From contig NZ_JAANOZ010000003.1 in assembly GCF_011320115.1 (NCBI RefSeq), forward strand, positions 186,001-250,000: a stretch of DNA of 64,000 nucleotides, given 5' to 3'. Position numbers and translations under genes: made by a program. This stretch comes from Croceibacterium segetis (GTDB lineage: Bacteria > Pseudomonadota > Alphaproteobacteria > Sphingomonadales > Sphingomonadaceae). Below are positions 56,474 to 64,000 of the stretch, piece by piece. Position 1 is the stretch's first letter. The number at the start of each line of letters is the position of its first letter. Below the pieces are notes generated by a model, which made no database searches, had not been told where the DNA came from, and was given only the letters and a program-made list of their open reading frames with translations.

Positions 56474-57101
56474 GCAATCCTCGGCGGACGATTATTGGAT
56501 CAGAAAGTCATGGTCAGTGTAATGCCAGATCGTTCGACCACATCCTTTTGTTCTCTCAACGGAACATGATCATAAAGGGCGGGGACACGTTCCACGACAC
56601 GTTCGATGAAGTCCAACGGCCCTTTTTCTGCCGACTTAAGTTCGATGACCTCTTGGTCACTGAGGATGATCTGAACGAGCCCGACACGATAACGCTCGGC
56701 GTAATACTCCATGCCTTTCGGAAGTGGCCAACCTTCAGCCGGGGTGCGGTAGCAAAACCAAGACCGGTTCGCGAAACGCTTGTGCGAAATCGCTTCAAAA
56801 ATGACTTGCTCCCAGCCTTCCTCACCGAGCTTTATTTCGCAAGACGCAATATCAATCTCGACCGCGCCAAACAGATCAACTCTCTCAACGCCGATGATGT
56901 CTGAACAATCTGCTTGTTGCTCTTCCCATTGGTTGGGCCATTGCTGCCAGTCGACTTAAGATAGTCACAGACCGCAGCGATAAAATCGAGATATGTTTGG
57001 CTAGCCACACCGACCCCCTATAGCCCCTCTTCGAGCCCTCTACTGACCGCCCTCTATCGGCGACGCAAGGGCAACATCGGCGACGAGGTCGATGCCTAAG
57101 C
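56463..57101. repeat. imperfect 13-bp repeat pair flanking a lower-GC segment
   Basis: TCGACGCCTAGGC at the parE stop (56463-56475) and TCGATGCCTAAGC (57089-57101) are direct repeats with two mismatches. They bracket the lower-GC segment. The right copy ends an open plus-strand frame (ALYRRRKGNIGDEVDA then stop) that resembles a second gene tail. This could mark an insertion at the parE end; the evidence is weak. Confidence 0.3.
56500..57008 (-). pseudogene. frameshifted gene, possible PD-(D/E)XK-like nuclease remnant
   Basis: The 3' part is open from 56955 to 56500 without an ATG until 56712; it encodes VDLFGAVEIDIASCEIKLG, EGWEQVIFEAISHKRFANRSW and GPLDFIERVVERVPALYDH. The 5' part, in another frame from GTG 57008 (preceded by GGGGG) to a TAA at 56832-56834, encodes SQTYLDFIAAVCDYLKSTG. 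The frames differ by one base and overlap at 56832-56955. The EID/EIK pattern resembles a PD-(D/E)XK nuclease core, but this is tentative. GC is about 50-55% here, below the neighbours. Confidence 0.5.
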
Positions 57102-58121
57102 CCGCACCGCCTCCACCACGCTGACCGCCGAATCCGTCGGCACCACCCGCGTCACCCTGAACCCGTTCGGCTCGAGCAGTTCGGCGTATTCGGCCGCGGT
57201 GCGTTCCTCGCCGCCCGGAACCAGCATCATCATCATGTCGAGCATCTTGCCCATGTGCGGGGCGTCGCCTTCGGGCAGGACCATCTCGACGATCAGCAGC
57301 TTGCCGTCGGGATTCATCGCCTCGCGCACGTTCTTCAGGATCGTGGCGTTCTCGCCGTCGTCCCAGTCGTGGATGATGTGGCTGAGCAGGTAGGCGTCGT
57401 GGCCCTTCGGAACGCTCTCGAAGAAGCTGCCGCTCTCGATGGTCACCCGGTCGGCCACCCCGTGGCTGGCAAGCAACGCCGGTGCGTCGGCGACGACGTG
57501 CGGAAGGTCGTAAAGCACACCCTTCACGTTCGGGTGGCGCGACAGCACGTGGCCGAGCATGTTGCCCGAGGCCCCGCCGACGTCGACCAGCGAGCCGATG
57601 CCCGAGAAATCGTAAGCCTCGGCCACCGCCGGCGGCTCGCGGCCGTGGAAGCCGACCATCGTCTCGCTGAAGAAGGTCGCCATGCCGGGGTTCTTCTGGA
57701 GGTACTCGAACAGGCTCTGGCCGTGCGCCTTCTCGAAGCCGGGGTCACCCGTGACGAGGCCGTGGTCGAAATCGATCCACGCCGGCTTCACCATGTCGCC
57801 GATCAACGCGATTACCGCCGAGCGCGCCGCGCCGGGCGCGCCGGTCCTCATCGCCTGGCCCAGATCGGTCAACCGGAAGCTGTCCTTGCCGGCAAACGCC
57901 AGCAGGCCGATCCCGGTCAGCGCTCGCAGGAAACGGTACAATTCCCGGTGACGCATGCCGTATTCGGCAGCGAGGTCCTTCGCGGTGCGTGGGCTGTCGC
58001 CGTCGAACTTGTCGGCGAGGCTCATCTCCGCCGCCTGGAGCAACAGTTCGCCGCGCCAGTGGTCGATGGTCATTTCCATCAGCCGCGATGCGGCGGCGGC
58101 TTCCTGTTCGCTTGTGGTCAC
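57096..58121 (-). CDS. O-methyltransferase (hydroxyneurosporene/ASMT-like)
   Basis: A 341-aa SAM-dependent methyltransferase with an N-terminal winged-helix dimerisation domain (ELLLQAAEMSLADKFDG, RTAKDLAAEYGMRHRELYRFLRAL) and a catalytic Rossmann domain (LVDVGGASGNMLGHVL, YLLSHIIHDWDDGENATILKNVREAM with the catalytic His). Relatives methylate hydroxyl groups of carotenoids, quinones and secondary metabolites. The substrate is unknown. No biosynthetic cluster is adjacent. Confidence 0.88.
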   Translation of the reverse strand: MTTSEQEAAAASRLMEMTIDHWRGELLLQAAEMSLADKFDGDSPRTAKDLAAEYGMRHRELYRFLRALTGIGLLAFAGKDSFRLTDLGQAMRTGAPGAARSAVIALIGDMVKPAWIDFDHGLVTGDPGFEKAHGQSLFEYLQKNPGMATFFSETMVGFHGREPPAVAEAYDFSGIGSLVDVGGASGNMLGHVLSRHPNVKGVLYDLPHVVADAPALLASHGVADRVTIESGSFFESVPKGHDAYLLSHIIHDWDDGENATILKNVREAMNPDGKLLIVEMVLPEGDAPHMGKMLDMMMMLVPGGEERTAAEYAELLEPNGFRVTRVVPTDSAVSVVEAVRA

Positions 58122-58195
58122 GCGATCCCTCTCCCTTTGTGTTTGTCAAAAGGTAGCGGAGGGATGAGCGCTTGTCACCGCCGCCGTTGATCGCC

Positions 58196-59590
58196 TCAGA
58201 TCAGGTAACCGACCTCGTAAAGCCCCCACTTCCGGCCACCGAAATAGAGCGGCACGAACACGCTGCGCAACGCACGGAAGCGGCCTTCGCCGAGGTCCTG
58301 CCGGTAAGCGAACAGAAAGTAGTCGTCGTCGCCGTCGAGCGCGCGGCGCGTCTGGTTGTCCATGAAGATTTGCCGGTTGCGGCTGACTTCGAGGTTGCGC
58401 AGGCGCTCGCCGGGAATCGGCGCCTGGCTGCGTTCGGTGATGTGGGTCGGCAGGTAGCCGTTCATGTCGACCAGGCAGCAGCCGACGACCGCCTTGTTCT
58501 GGCGTGTCCAGCGATCGAGGATCGGGCGGATGTGCAAGTCGGCGAAGTCGGCGAAGCCGTTGTCGTACTGGACCGGATCGGTGCCCGGCCGCGGCCGGTA
58601 ATCGATATCGAACAGCGCCGTCTCGTTGAGTTCCGGGGTGCCGAGGCGGCTCTCGATCAAGGCGGTGACTTCGTTGGCGCCTTCGATACCCATCGCGATC
58701 AACGGATCGTTGCGCGTCTTCACGCCACCGTGCGCCACCCGATTGAGCATGTCGTTGGCATGGCTTTCGAGCTGATCGAGCCGCATGCGCGCCTCGTCCG
58801 CGCGCTTGGCGCTTTCGGCGGCGACGGAATAGAATTCGTCCATCCCGAAGCCAAGCGTTTCGACCGCCACTGCTGCGCGCTCGTTGCAGCCGGCGATCGC
58901 TTGCGAGCGATCCTGGAACTGCAGCACCAACGCAGCCATCTCGCTCATCGATTCGCGCAAGCTGTCGATGTGCAACGTCGTCTCCCGGCCCACGGCGATG
59001 TTGGCGCTGAGGCCGGAAATGAGATGTGCGGCGGTCTCGTCGAGCGCGGCGATGTTGCTTCCGACCTCGCTGGCCGATTGCGAGGTCGTGTTCGCCAGTT
59101 GGCGGATCTCGTCGGCGAGGACCTGGAACGGCTTCATCTCGGCCCCGCCCCGGGCCGCCTCGATGCGGGCGTTGAAGCTGAGCATCTCGGTCTGTTCGGC
59201 GATGAGCTTGAGCGCCCGCGAGATGCCGCCGATCGTCGCCAGCCGCTCGAGGAACGACTGCAACTCGTCGTCGAGCCCGGTGACGCCAACGACCAGCCGT
59301 CCAACCTCGTCGAGAGACTGCTGCGCCACGCGGTTGCCGCGATGAAGAACTCTTTGCGCAAGTTCCGCCGAATGCAGCAGTTCGCCCGTGGCGGCGCGAC
59401 TTTCGACTTGCGCGGTGGTGAGCGAGTCCATCGCCACCGACAGTTCCACCAGCCGCTCGGCCTCCGCCGCCATCTGCCGATTGAGGCGATCGAGCTGGCC
59501 GCCGGTGTCGCTGCATTGCACGGCAATTGCGCCGGATTGCTCGCCAAGATCGGCCAGCAGCGCCTCGATGTTCAACAGGTCACCCCCCAT
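58196..59590 (-). CDS. soluble methyl-accepting-chemotaxis-like protein 1
   Basis: A 464-aa cytoplasmic protein without membrane segments. It has an N-terminal AVQCSDTGG motif, a long coiled-coil MCP-like domain with a degenerate hairpin tip (MLSFNARIEAARGGAEMKPFQVLADEIRQLAN), and a C-terminal sensor-like region (CLVDMNGYLPTHITERSQ, then RKWGLYEVGYLI). It is the most divergent of three tandem paralogues. The ATG at 59590 has GGGGGG upstream. It is the last of the trio in transcription order. Confidence 0.85.
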   Translation of the reverse strand: MGGDLLNIEALLADLGEQSGAIAVQCSDTGGQLDRLNRQMAAEAERLVELSVAMDSLTTAQVESRAATGELLHSAELAQRVLHRGNRVAQQSLDEVGRLVVGVTGLDDELQSFLERLATIGGISRALKLIAEQTEMLSFNARIEAARGGAEMKPFQVLADEIRQLANTTSQSASEVGSNIAALDETAAHLISGLSANIAVGRETTLHIDSLRESMSEMAALVLQFQDRSQAIAGCNERAAVAVETLGFGMDEFYSVAAESAKRADEARMRLDQLESHANDMLNRVAHGGVKTRNDPLIAMGIEGANEVTALIESRLGTPELNETALFDIDYRPRPGTDPVQYDNGFADFADLHIRPILDRWTRQNKAVVGCCLVDMNGYLPTHITERSQAPIPGERLRNLEVSRNRQIFMDNQTRRALDGDDDYFLFAYRQDLGEGRFRALRSVFVPLYFGGRKWGLYEVGYLI

Positions 59591-59695
59591 ACACCCCCCG
59601 GGCAAAACTGGCGCGACCCAAGCCTTGTTGCACTGCACTAGCTGCACTGCAACATGAATTGCTAACAGAGGAATACCGGCAGTGCCGGCGGAGCC

Positions 59696-61093
59696 TCAGC
59701 CGAAGCTGTAGGCCAGCTCGAGGTCGCCCCAGCGGCGGCCGGCGATTTCGAGCGGGACGCAGACGTTGCGCACGACCTTGTAGCTGCGCCCGTCGCCTTC
59801 TTGGCGATAGACCGCCATCATGTACGGCGCCCGGCTTTCCTTGGCCTTCCGGTCGATCGCGTCGAGAATGATGCGGCCGTTGCGGCAGTGCTTGGTGTCG
59901 TGCGCCTTGTCCCCGGTCGGCTCGCGCGAGAATTCGCTGAGGTGCGCCGGCAGGTGTCCGTTCATGTCGGTGCAGGCGACCGCCATGATCTGCGGGTCCG
60001 AGGCGACGATCCGGTCGTAGACCGGGCGCCAGCTGCGGTGAGCCCACGGCATCAGCCTGTTGGCAAAGCACTTCGGGTCGCTGCCGGGGATGAGCTGGTA
60101 ATCGCGGTCGAACAGCGCGCTTTCGGCGAGTTCTCCCGCGTCGAGCGCGGCCTCGGTCAGCTCGGCGATCTCGCGCGCGGCGGCCTGGGCGCGCTCGACC
60201 ATCAGGCTGTCGGCCGGCGAGAGGCCGGCGCCGACGATGTTGTCGAACATCACGTTGGCGGTCATCTCGAGCTGTTCCATCCGCGAATGCGCGGTGTCGA
60301 GCTTGGCTTCGTTGTCGAGCGTCGCAGCGTCGAAGCTGGCGACGATCTTGCGCACCTCGCCGACATGGACGCCGATCCCTCCGGTGGTGCGCGCGATCAG
60401 TGCGTTCTGGCGATCGACTTCCTCGACGAAGCCGATCACCTCGCCGAGCGTCCCCTCGATGCTGGCGATCGAGTTGCGGGCTTCGTCGCTCGCCTGAGCG
60501 CCCGCGGCGATGCGGGTGACGACCTGTTCGGCCTCCGAGCCCAGCGTGTCGATCGTGCGCGAGATTTCCTCGGTCGCCTTGCGGGTATCGTTGGCGAGGC
60601 TCTTCACCTCGTCGGCGACGACCGCGAAAGTCTTGCCCGCGTCGCCCGCGCGGCGCGCCTCGATCATCGCATTGAAGGCGAGGATGTTGGTGGTGTCGGC
60701 GATACGGCCGATGTCCTGGCTCGTCCGTCGAACCTGCTCCATAGCCGCGGCGAAGCCGGTGACGTGCTGGGTCAGGGTGTCGACCGTGACCAGCAACTGG
60801 CCGACCTGGCCGAGCGACGAGCGTATGAGGTCGGTGCCGCGAAACAGCCGGTCGACCGCCTTCTGCGACAGCATGCGGGCTTCGTCGGAGGCGTCGGTGA
60901 CCTGCTGCTGCTCGGTCTCGAGCGCCGCGATCGTGGCGGCCAGCTCGGCGTGCTCTTCGCGCAGCCGCTGCGACGAGCGGGCAACCCCTTCGACAATTCC
61001 CGCAACGTCCGAGCAGCCGACTGTGACTTCACCGCAATACCGCGGAATGGCGTCGATGCCCGACGCCTCCGCCTCGAAAAATTCACGCTTCAT
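59696..61093 (-). CDS. soluble methyl-accepting-chemotaxis-like protein 2
   Basis: A 465-aa soluble MCP-like protein. The N-terminus has [15 protein letters not shown]; the signalling hairpin reads [20 protein letters not shown] and [13 protein letters not shown], close to the canonical tip; the C-terminal region has [38 protein letters not shown] and [12 protein letters not shown]. The sensor-like part is C-terminal, the reverse of classical receptors. The 5' leader carries a tandem repeat and lacks a clear ribosome-binding site. Confidence 0.87.
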   Translation of the reverse strand: MKREFFEAEASGIDAIPRYCGEVTVGCSDVAGIVEGVARSSQRLREEHAELAATIAALETEQQQVTDASDEARMLSQKAVDRLFRGTDLIRSSLGQVGQLLVTVDTLTQHVTGFAAAMEQVRRTSQDIGRIADTTNILAFNAMIEARRAGDAGKTFAVVADEVKSLANDTRKATEEISRTIDTLGSEAEQVVTRIAAGAQASDEARNSIASIEGTLGEVIGFVEEVDRQNALIARTTGGIGVHVGEVRKIVASFDAATLDNEAKLDTAHSRMEQLEMTANVMFDNIVGAGLSPADSLMVERAQAAAREIAELTEAALDAGELAESALFDRDYQLIPGSDPKCFANRLMPWAHRSWRPVYDRIVASDPQIMAVACTDMNGHLPAHLSEFSREPTGDKAHDTKHCRNGRIILDAIDRKAKESRAPYMMAVYRQEGDGRSYKVVRNVCVPLEIAGRRWGDLELAYSFG

Positions 61094-61101
61094 GGGGGAC
61101 T

Positions 61102-61136
61102 TTCGCTGACGGACCGGAACTTCGCTGGACGGACCG
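61102..61136 (-). repeat. tandem repeat in the leader of chemoreceptor-like gene 2
   Basis: TTCGCTGACGGACCG (61102-61116) and TTCGCTGGACGGACCG (61121-61136) differ by one inserted base and start 19 bp apart. They lie 9 to 43 bp before the gene 2 ATG, in the 79-bp gap after gene 3. They may be a regulator site or a duplication. Confidence 0.5.
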
Positions 61137-61172
61137 ATAGCCGCGCTTCGTAAGGGAACTCTTAAGCGGGCC

Positions 61173-62570
61173 TCAGGCGATGTAGGAAATCTCGTAATCG
61201 CCCCAGCGGCGGCCATTGATCACGATCGGCACGCTGGCCAGACGGACCACCCGGTACTGCTTGCCGTCGCCTTCGTAGCGGTAGACCGCCATCGAGTAAG
61301 GCTCGTCGCTGTTCTTGATCCGCTTGTCGATCGCGTTGAAGATCATCCGCCCGTTCCGGCAATACTGCAGGTCGTGCGAGTATTCGCCGGTCGGCGGCCG
61401 CGACCGGTCGCTGAGGTGGGTCGGCAGGAAGCCGTTGCGGTCGTCGCACACCGTCGCGACGATGTTCGGGTCGGAGGCCTTGATCCGGTCGAGCACCGGG
61501 CGCCAGTTGGCGTCGGCCCAGTCACTGAAGCGGTTACGGTAGAGTTGCGGGTTGGTGCCCGGCACCTCGACGTAGTTGTCGTCGAACAGCCGGCCCTCGT
61601 CGAGGCTGCCGTCGGCGAGCGCGGCGAGCGCCAGCGCGGTGACTTCCTCCGAACCTTCGCGCGCGCGCTCGACCATCAGGCTGTCCTGCGGTGCGAGGCC
61701 GGCGCGGACGACGCGGTCGAACATCACGCTGGCCATTTCCTCGAGCTCACCCATGCGCTCCTGCGCCTCGACCAGCTTGCCTTCGTTCTCCGCGGCGGCG
61801 GTCTCGAACTCGGAGAGCACGGTGTGGACGCGCGTGACGTGGTTGCTGATGGTGCCGGTCGAACGAGCGATCTGGTCGTTCTGACCGTCGACTTCGCGGA
61901 CCAGCTCGCCCACCCCGGAAATGGTCTCGTCGATGCGCGCGATCGAACTCTTGGCCTTGTTGCTCGCCTCGGCGCCGGATTCGATCTGGCCGATGACCTT
62001 GTTGGCCCGGTCGCCCAGCGCATCGATAGTGCGCGAAATCTCGCTGGTCGCCGCCTTGGTGTTGTTGGCCAGCATCTTCACTTCGTGGGCGACGACCGCA
62101 AAGGTCCGGCCCGCTTCACCGGCACGCATCGCCTCGATCGCGGCATTGAGCGCGAGGATGTCGGTGGTACCGGCGATGCTCTCGATGTCGGCCGAGCAGC
62201 GCTTGACCTGTTCCATCGCCGCGGCGAATTCGGTGACGTGCTCGATCAGGGTGTCCACCAGCGACACGAGGCTGCCGATCTCGCCGAGCGACGACTGGAT
62301 CATCGAGGTGCCTTCGCCGAGCCGGCCGATGGCCTGGGCCGAGAGCATGCGCGCTTCCTCGCTCGCCTCGCTGACCATTCGCTGATCGGCTTCCATCTCG
62401 GCGACCGAGCCTTGCAGGGCGGCGTGCTCGGCGCGCAGCCTTGCTGAGGATTCGATGACCTTTTGCAGGATGCCGGTCACGTCGGAACAGCCGACGGCGA
62501 CTTCGCCGCAGCTCTGCGGGATGATCTCCAGGGCCGAGCTTTCCGGCCGGCCGAACGCTTCGTGCTTCAT
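61173..62570 (-). CDS. soluble methyl-accepting-chemotaxis-like protein 3
   Basis: A 465-aa protein with the same layout as gene 2: [15 protein letters not shown] at the start, the best-preserved MCP tip ([34 protein letters not shown]) and a C-terminal region with [38 protein letters not shown] and [12 protein letters not shown]. No membrane segment or HAMP is present. It is the first gene of the trio in transcription order. No CheA, CheW or CheR genes are near. Confidence 0.88.
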   Translation of the reverse strand: MKHEAFGRPESSALEIIPQSCGEVAVGCSDVTGILQKVIESSARLRAEHAALQGSVAEMEADQRMVSEASEEARMLSAQAIGRLGEGTSMIQSSLGEIGSLVSLVDTLIEHVTEFAAAMEQVKRCSADIESIAGTTDILALNAAIEAMRAGEAGRTFAVVAHEVKMLANNTKAATSEISRTIDALGDRANKVIGQIESGAEASNKAKSSIARIDETISGVGELVREVDGQNDQIARSTGTISNHVTRVHTVLSEFETAAAENEGKLVEAQERMGELEEMASVMFDRVVRAGLAPQDSLMVERAREGSEEVTALALAALADGSLDEGRLFDDNYVEVPGTNPQLYRNRFSDWADANWRPVLDRIKASDPNIVATVCDDRNGFLPTHLSDRSRPPTGEYSHDLQYCRNGRMIFNAIDKRIKNSDEPYSMAVYRYEGDGKQYRVVRLASVPIVINGRRWGDYEISYIA

Positions 62571-62663
62571 TGCTCTTGCCGCTCCCCCACGGACACGTGG
62601 CGGTCACAACTAAGAGACTTTGGTTAACAGACGGATAAGGGTTTCACCGTAGCCGGTTCGGTA

Positions 62664-63410
62664 TCAATCCACGCGCGCCGGCTCGAAGCGTTCGCGCGGC
62701 ACGTGGGCGAACATGTCCTTGACCGCCGGGCGCTCGTTGATCTGGCGGATCCAGCGCAGCAGGTGCGGCGTGTCGCTGTCGTTGACCATCTCGGCAAAGC
62801 CCATTTCCATGCCGTTGGCGATGGCGAAGTTGCAGATGTCGGCCAGCGAAAAGATCCCGCCGGCAAGCCATTCGTTGCCAGCCAGGTGATCGTCCAGCTT
62901 GCGCACCGAGACGGCGATCTTGCGCATTTCCTCGTCGAGCACATCCCTGGGGAAACCCTCGCGGGCTCGCCGCCATTTCACCTGCTGTTCGGGCACCGGG
63001 ACCTTGGCGACCATGTCCTCGAACTCGGCGTCATTGAGGTTCTTGACCATGCCGCCGACATAGCGGTGCCACCCCACCGTGGAGACGCACCAGCAGAAGT
63101 ATTCATCGACCCACTTGGTCCAGATTCGCATCTGCGCCCGGTCGAAGGAATTGTCAGGGCGTAGTCGCACTTCGGTCGGGTATTCGTCCTCGAGGTATTC
63201 GCAGATCACCGTGGATTCGGTGACGATCTTGCCGCCATCGTCGAGCGCTGGGACCTGTCCTCGCGGGTTGATGGCCTTGTACCAGTCCGAATGATGCTCG
63301 AACTCCGCGGGATTGAGTTGCTTGTGCTCGAACTGCAGGCCCTTCTCGTAAAGCGCGAGCAGTGGCTTCAGCGAGTTGGCCCCGGGGCCGAAACTGTAGA
63401 GCTTGAGCAT
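62664..63410 (-). CDS. LigF-like glutathione S-transferase (beta-etherase type)
   Basis: A 248-aa GST. The N-terminal thioredoxin-like domain has LYSFGPGANSLKPLLALYEKG and PRGQVPALDDGGKIVTESTVICEYLED (GSH-binding ES pair); the C-terminal helical domain has MRIWTKWVDEYFCWCVSTVGW, VPEQQVKWRRAREGFPRDVL and SLADICNFAIANGM. From memory these segments match the beta-etherase LigF of Sphingobium, which cleaves beta-aryl ether lignin dimers with glutathione. Activity here is inferred; LigD/LigE/LigG are not adjacent. Confidence 0.88.
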   Translation of the reverse strand: MLKLYSFGPGANSLKPLLALYEKGLQFEHKQLNPAEFEHHSDWYKAINPRGQVPALDDGGKIVTESTVICEYLEDEYPTEVRLRPDNSFDRAQMRIWTKWVDEYFCWCVSTVGWHRYVGGMVKNLNDAEFEDMVAKVPVPEQQVKWRRAREGFPRDVLDEEMRKIAVSVRKLDDHLAGNEWLAGGIFSLADICNFAIANGMEMGFAEMVNDSDTPHLLRWIRQINERPAVKDMFAHVPRERFEPARVD

Positions 63411-63554
63411 GGCATCTCTCCTGCGCGGCACACCTAACGAGAGTGCAATCGCGAGGGCAAGCGAAATCCGGACGAAGTCAACGACTGGGACGGCCTCGTA
63501 CGGATTGGCCTTCGCCCCCCGCGATGATATACGCGGCCGCCGAGGAGATAAGTC

Positions 63555-63911
63555 ATGCGCATCATGATCTTGCTGCCGGCCCTGCTCTTGAGTGTGAGCG
63601 CCTCCGCCGAAGCTCCCTCGAAGGATTCACCCATTCCTGCGCGGCCGGTTTTGCGCGACCGCGTTGAATTGGCCAATCCTGGGGCCACTCCCGTCTGCCA
63701 CGACCGCATCGAAGAGGTCCGCGATTCGCGGGGATTGCCCAAACTGCAGCGAGATACCGCCGCGCCCGACGAACCGCTTCTGCTTGCCGCGGTGGACAAG
63801 CGGATCGGCGGCTGCTCGGTGCTGGTCATGCGCAACAACCTGAGCGACATCCGGCCTTTGCCGGAATACCGCAACGGCCCGGCCCAGCTAAAGCCGCTCG
63901 CCGGTCAGTAA
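63555..63911 (+). CDS. small exported protein of unknown function
   Basis: A 118-aa protein with a signal peptide (cleavage near ASAEA, about residue 18), a proline-rich start and two cysteines (TPVCHDRIEEV and IGGCSVLVMRNN), which could form a disulfide. No family recognised. GAGGAGATAA precedes the ATG. The 144-bp gap before it is shared with the divergent GST gene. Its end overlaps the gene at the right edge. Confidence 0.7.
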   Translation: MRIMILLPALLLSVSASAEAPSKDSPIPARPVLRDRVELANPGATPVCHDRIEEVRDSRGLPKLQRDTAAPDEPLLLAAVDKRIGGCSVLVMRNNLSDIRPLPEYRNGPAQLKPLAGQ

Positions 63912-64000
63912 AGCAGCAAGTCGGCCACTTCCTCGCGCCAAGTGGCTTCATCGGTTGAAGCCAGGGCATCGAGATCGGCCGGCTCCGCCGCCGGATCGTC
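63905..64000 (-). CDS. C-terminal end of an unidentified protein
   Basis: An open minus-strand frame enters from the right edge and stops at a TGA at 63905-63907. Its last 31 residues include ALASTDEATWREEVADLLLY. The acidic, GC-rich codon pattern suggests a true C-terminus, but it is too short to name. Its end overlaps the converging small exported protein. Confidence 0.55.
   Translation of the reverse strand, partial: DDPAAEPADLDALASTDEATWREEVADLLLY

Noticed and set aside
56548-56904. 118-codon plus-strand frame in the lower-GC segment
   Set aside because: Both strands are open here, but the minus strand gives the more protein-like sequence (nuclease-like motifs, GTG with GGGGG upstream). 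I could not fully exclude the plus frame.

Overview
The window looks like chromosomal DNA from a high-GC alphaproteobacterium of the order Sphingomonadales. The signs are the dusB-ntrBC-ntrYX block, an Hfq with two Sm domains in one chain, a σ32-type dnaK promoter of the alphaproteobacterial form, a GTTC-N7-GTTC LexA-type box, and lineage-typical genes such as a Vgr-related HExxH protein and a LigF-like glutathione transferase. Genes are tightly packed, with many ATGA, GTGA, TTGA and even CTGA stop/start overlaps, and no gene-free stretch exceeds about 220 bp. No CRISPR array, rRNA operon, prophage or intact insertion sequence was seen.

Layout. (1) 1-12.9 kb: ispD (cut by the window edge) diverges from dusB-ntrB-ntrC-ntrY-ntrX, the nitrogen two-component block. 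An opposite-strand group (AraC regulator, VOC protein, small membrane protein, DUF1801 protein) separates it from hfq-hflX, a Stf0-like sulfotransferase and mazG. (2) 12.9-22.7 kb: a long minus-strand run covering cell wall (mltB, rlpA-like, D,D-carboxypeptidase), DNA precursors and replication (tmk, holB), metG, tatD, an MBL hydrolase and a 55-aa membrane protein, plus two paralogous secreted proteins. (3) 22.8-31.4 kb: tRNA-Ser(UGA), a methyltransferase, pyruvate dehydrogenase E2, a thioesterase and E3, a universal stress protein, RNase R and an archaeal-type prolyl-tRNA synthetase. (4) 31.4-40.3 kb: phaR, alr, an MHS transporter, an IscU-like protein, cvpA, radA with an SOS-like box, and dnaK-dnaJ with a heat-shock promoter. 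(5) 40.3-44.8 kb: a plus-strand run with a PCu(A)C copper chaperone, a Vgr-related protein, a PH-domain membrane protein, an indoleamine-dioxygenase-like protein, a CDF transporter and an isochorismatase-like hydrolase. (6) 44.7-56.5 kb: hrcA-grpE diverge from rph-rdgB; then a CAP protein, hemW-xerC, dedA/gshB/yraN/rsmI, a PBP-activator lipoprotein and parE. (7) 56.5-64 kb: a lower-GC stretch with a frameshifted gene, an O-methyltransferase, three tandem soluble chemoreceptor-like proteins with C-terminal sensor-like regions, a LigF-like GST, a small secreted protein and the end of an unidentified gene.

The window is mostly housekeeping. The accessory-looking parts are the AraC/VOC insert near 8-9 kb, the secreted pair near 21-22.7 kb, the dioxygenase/CDF run near 42-44 kb, and the region after parE. 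The chemoreceptor trio has no cheA, cheW or motility genes beside it and is the best candidate for an under-described signalling module. All family names come from reading the translated sequence; no database search was run.
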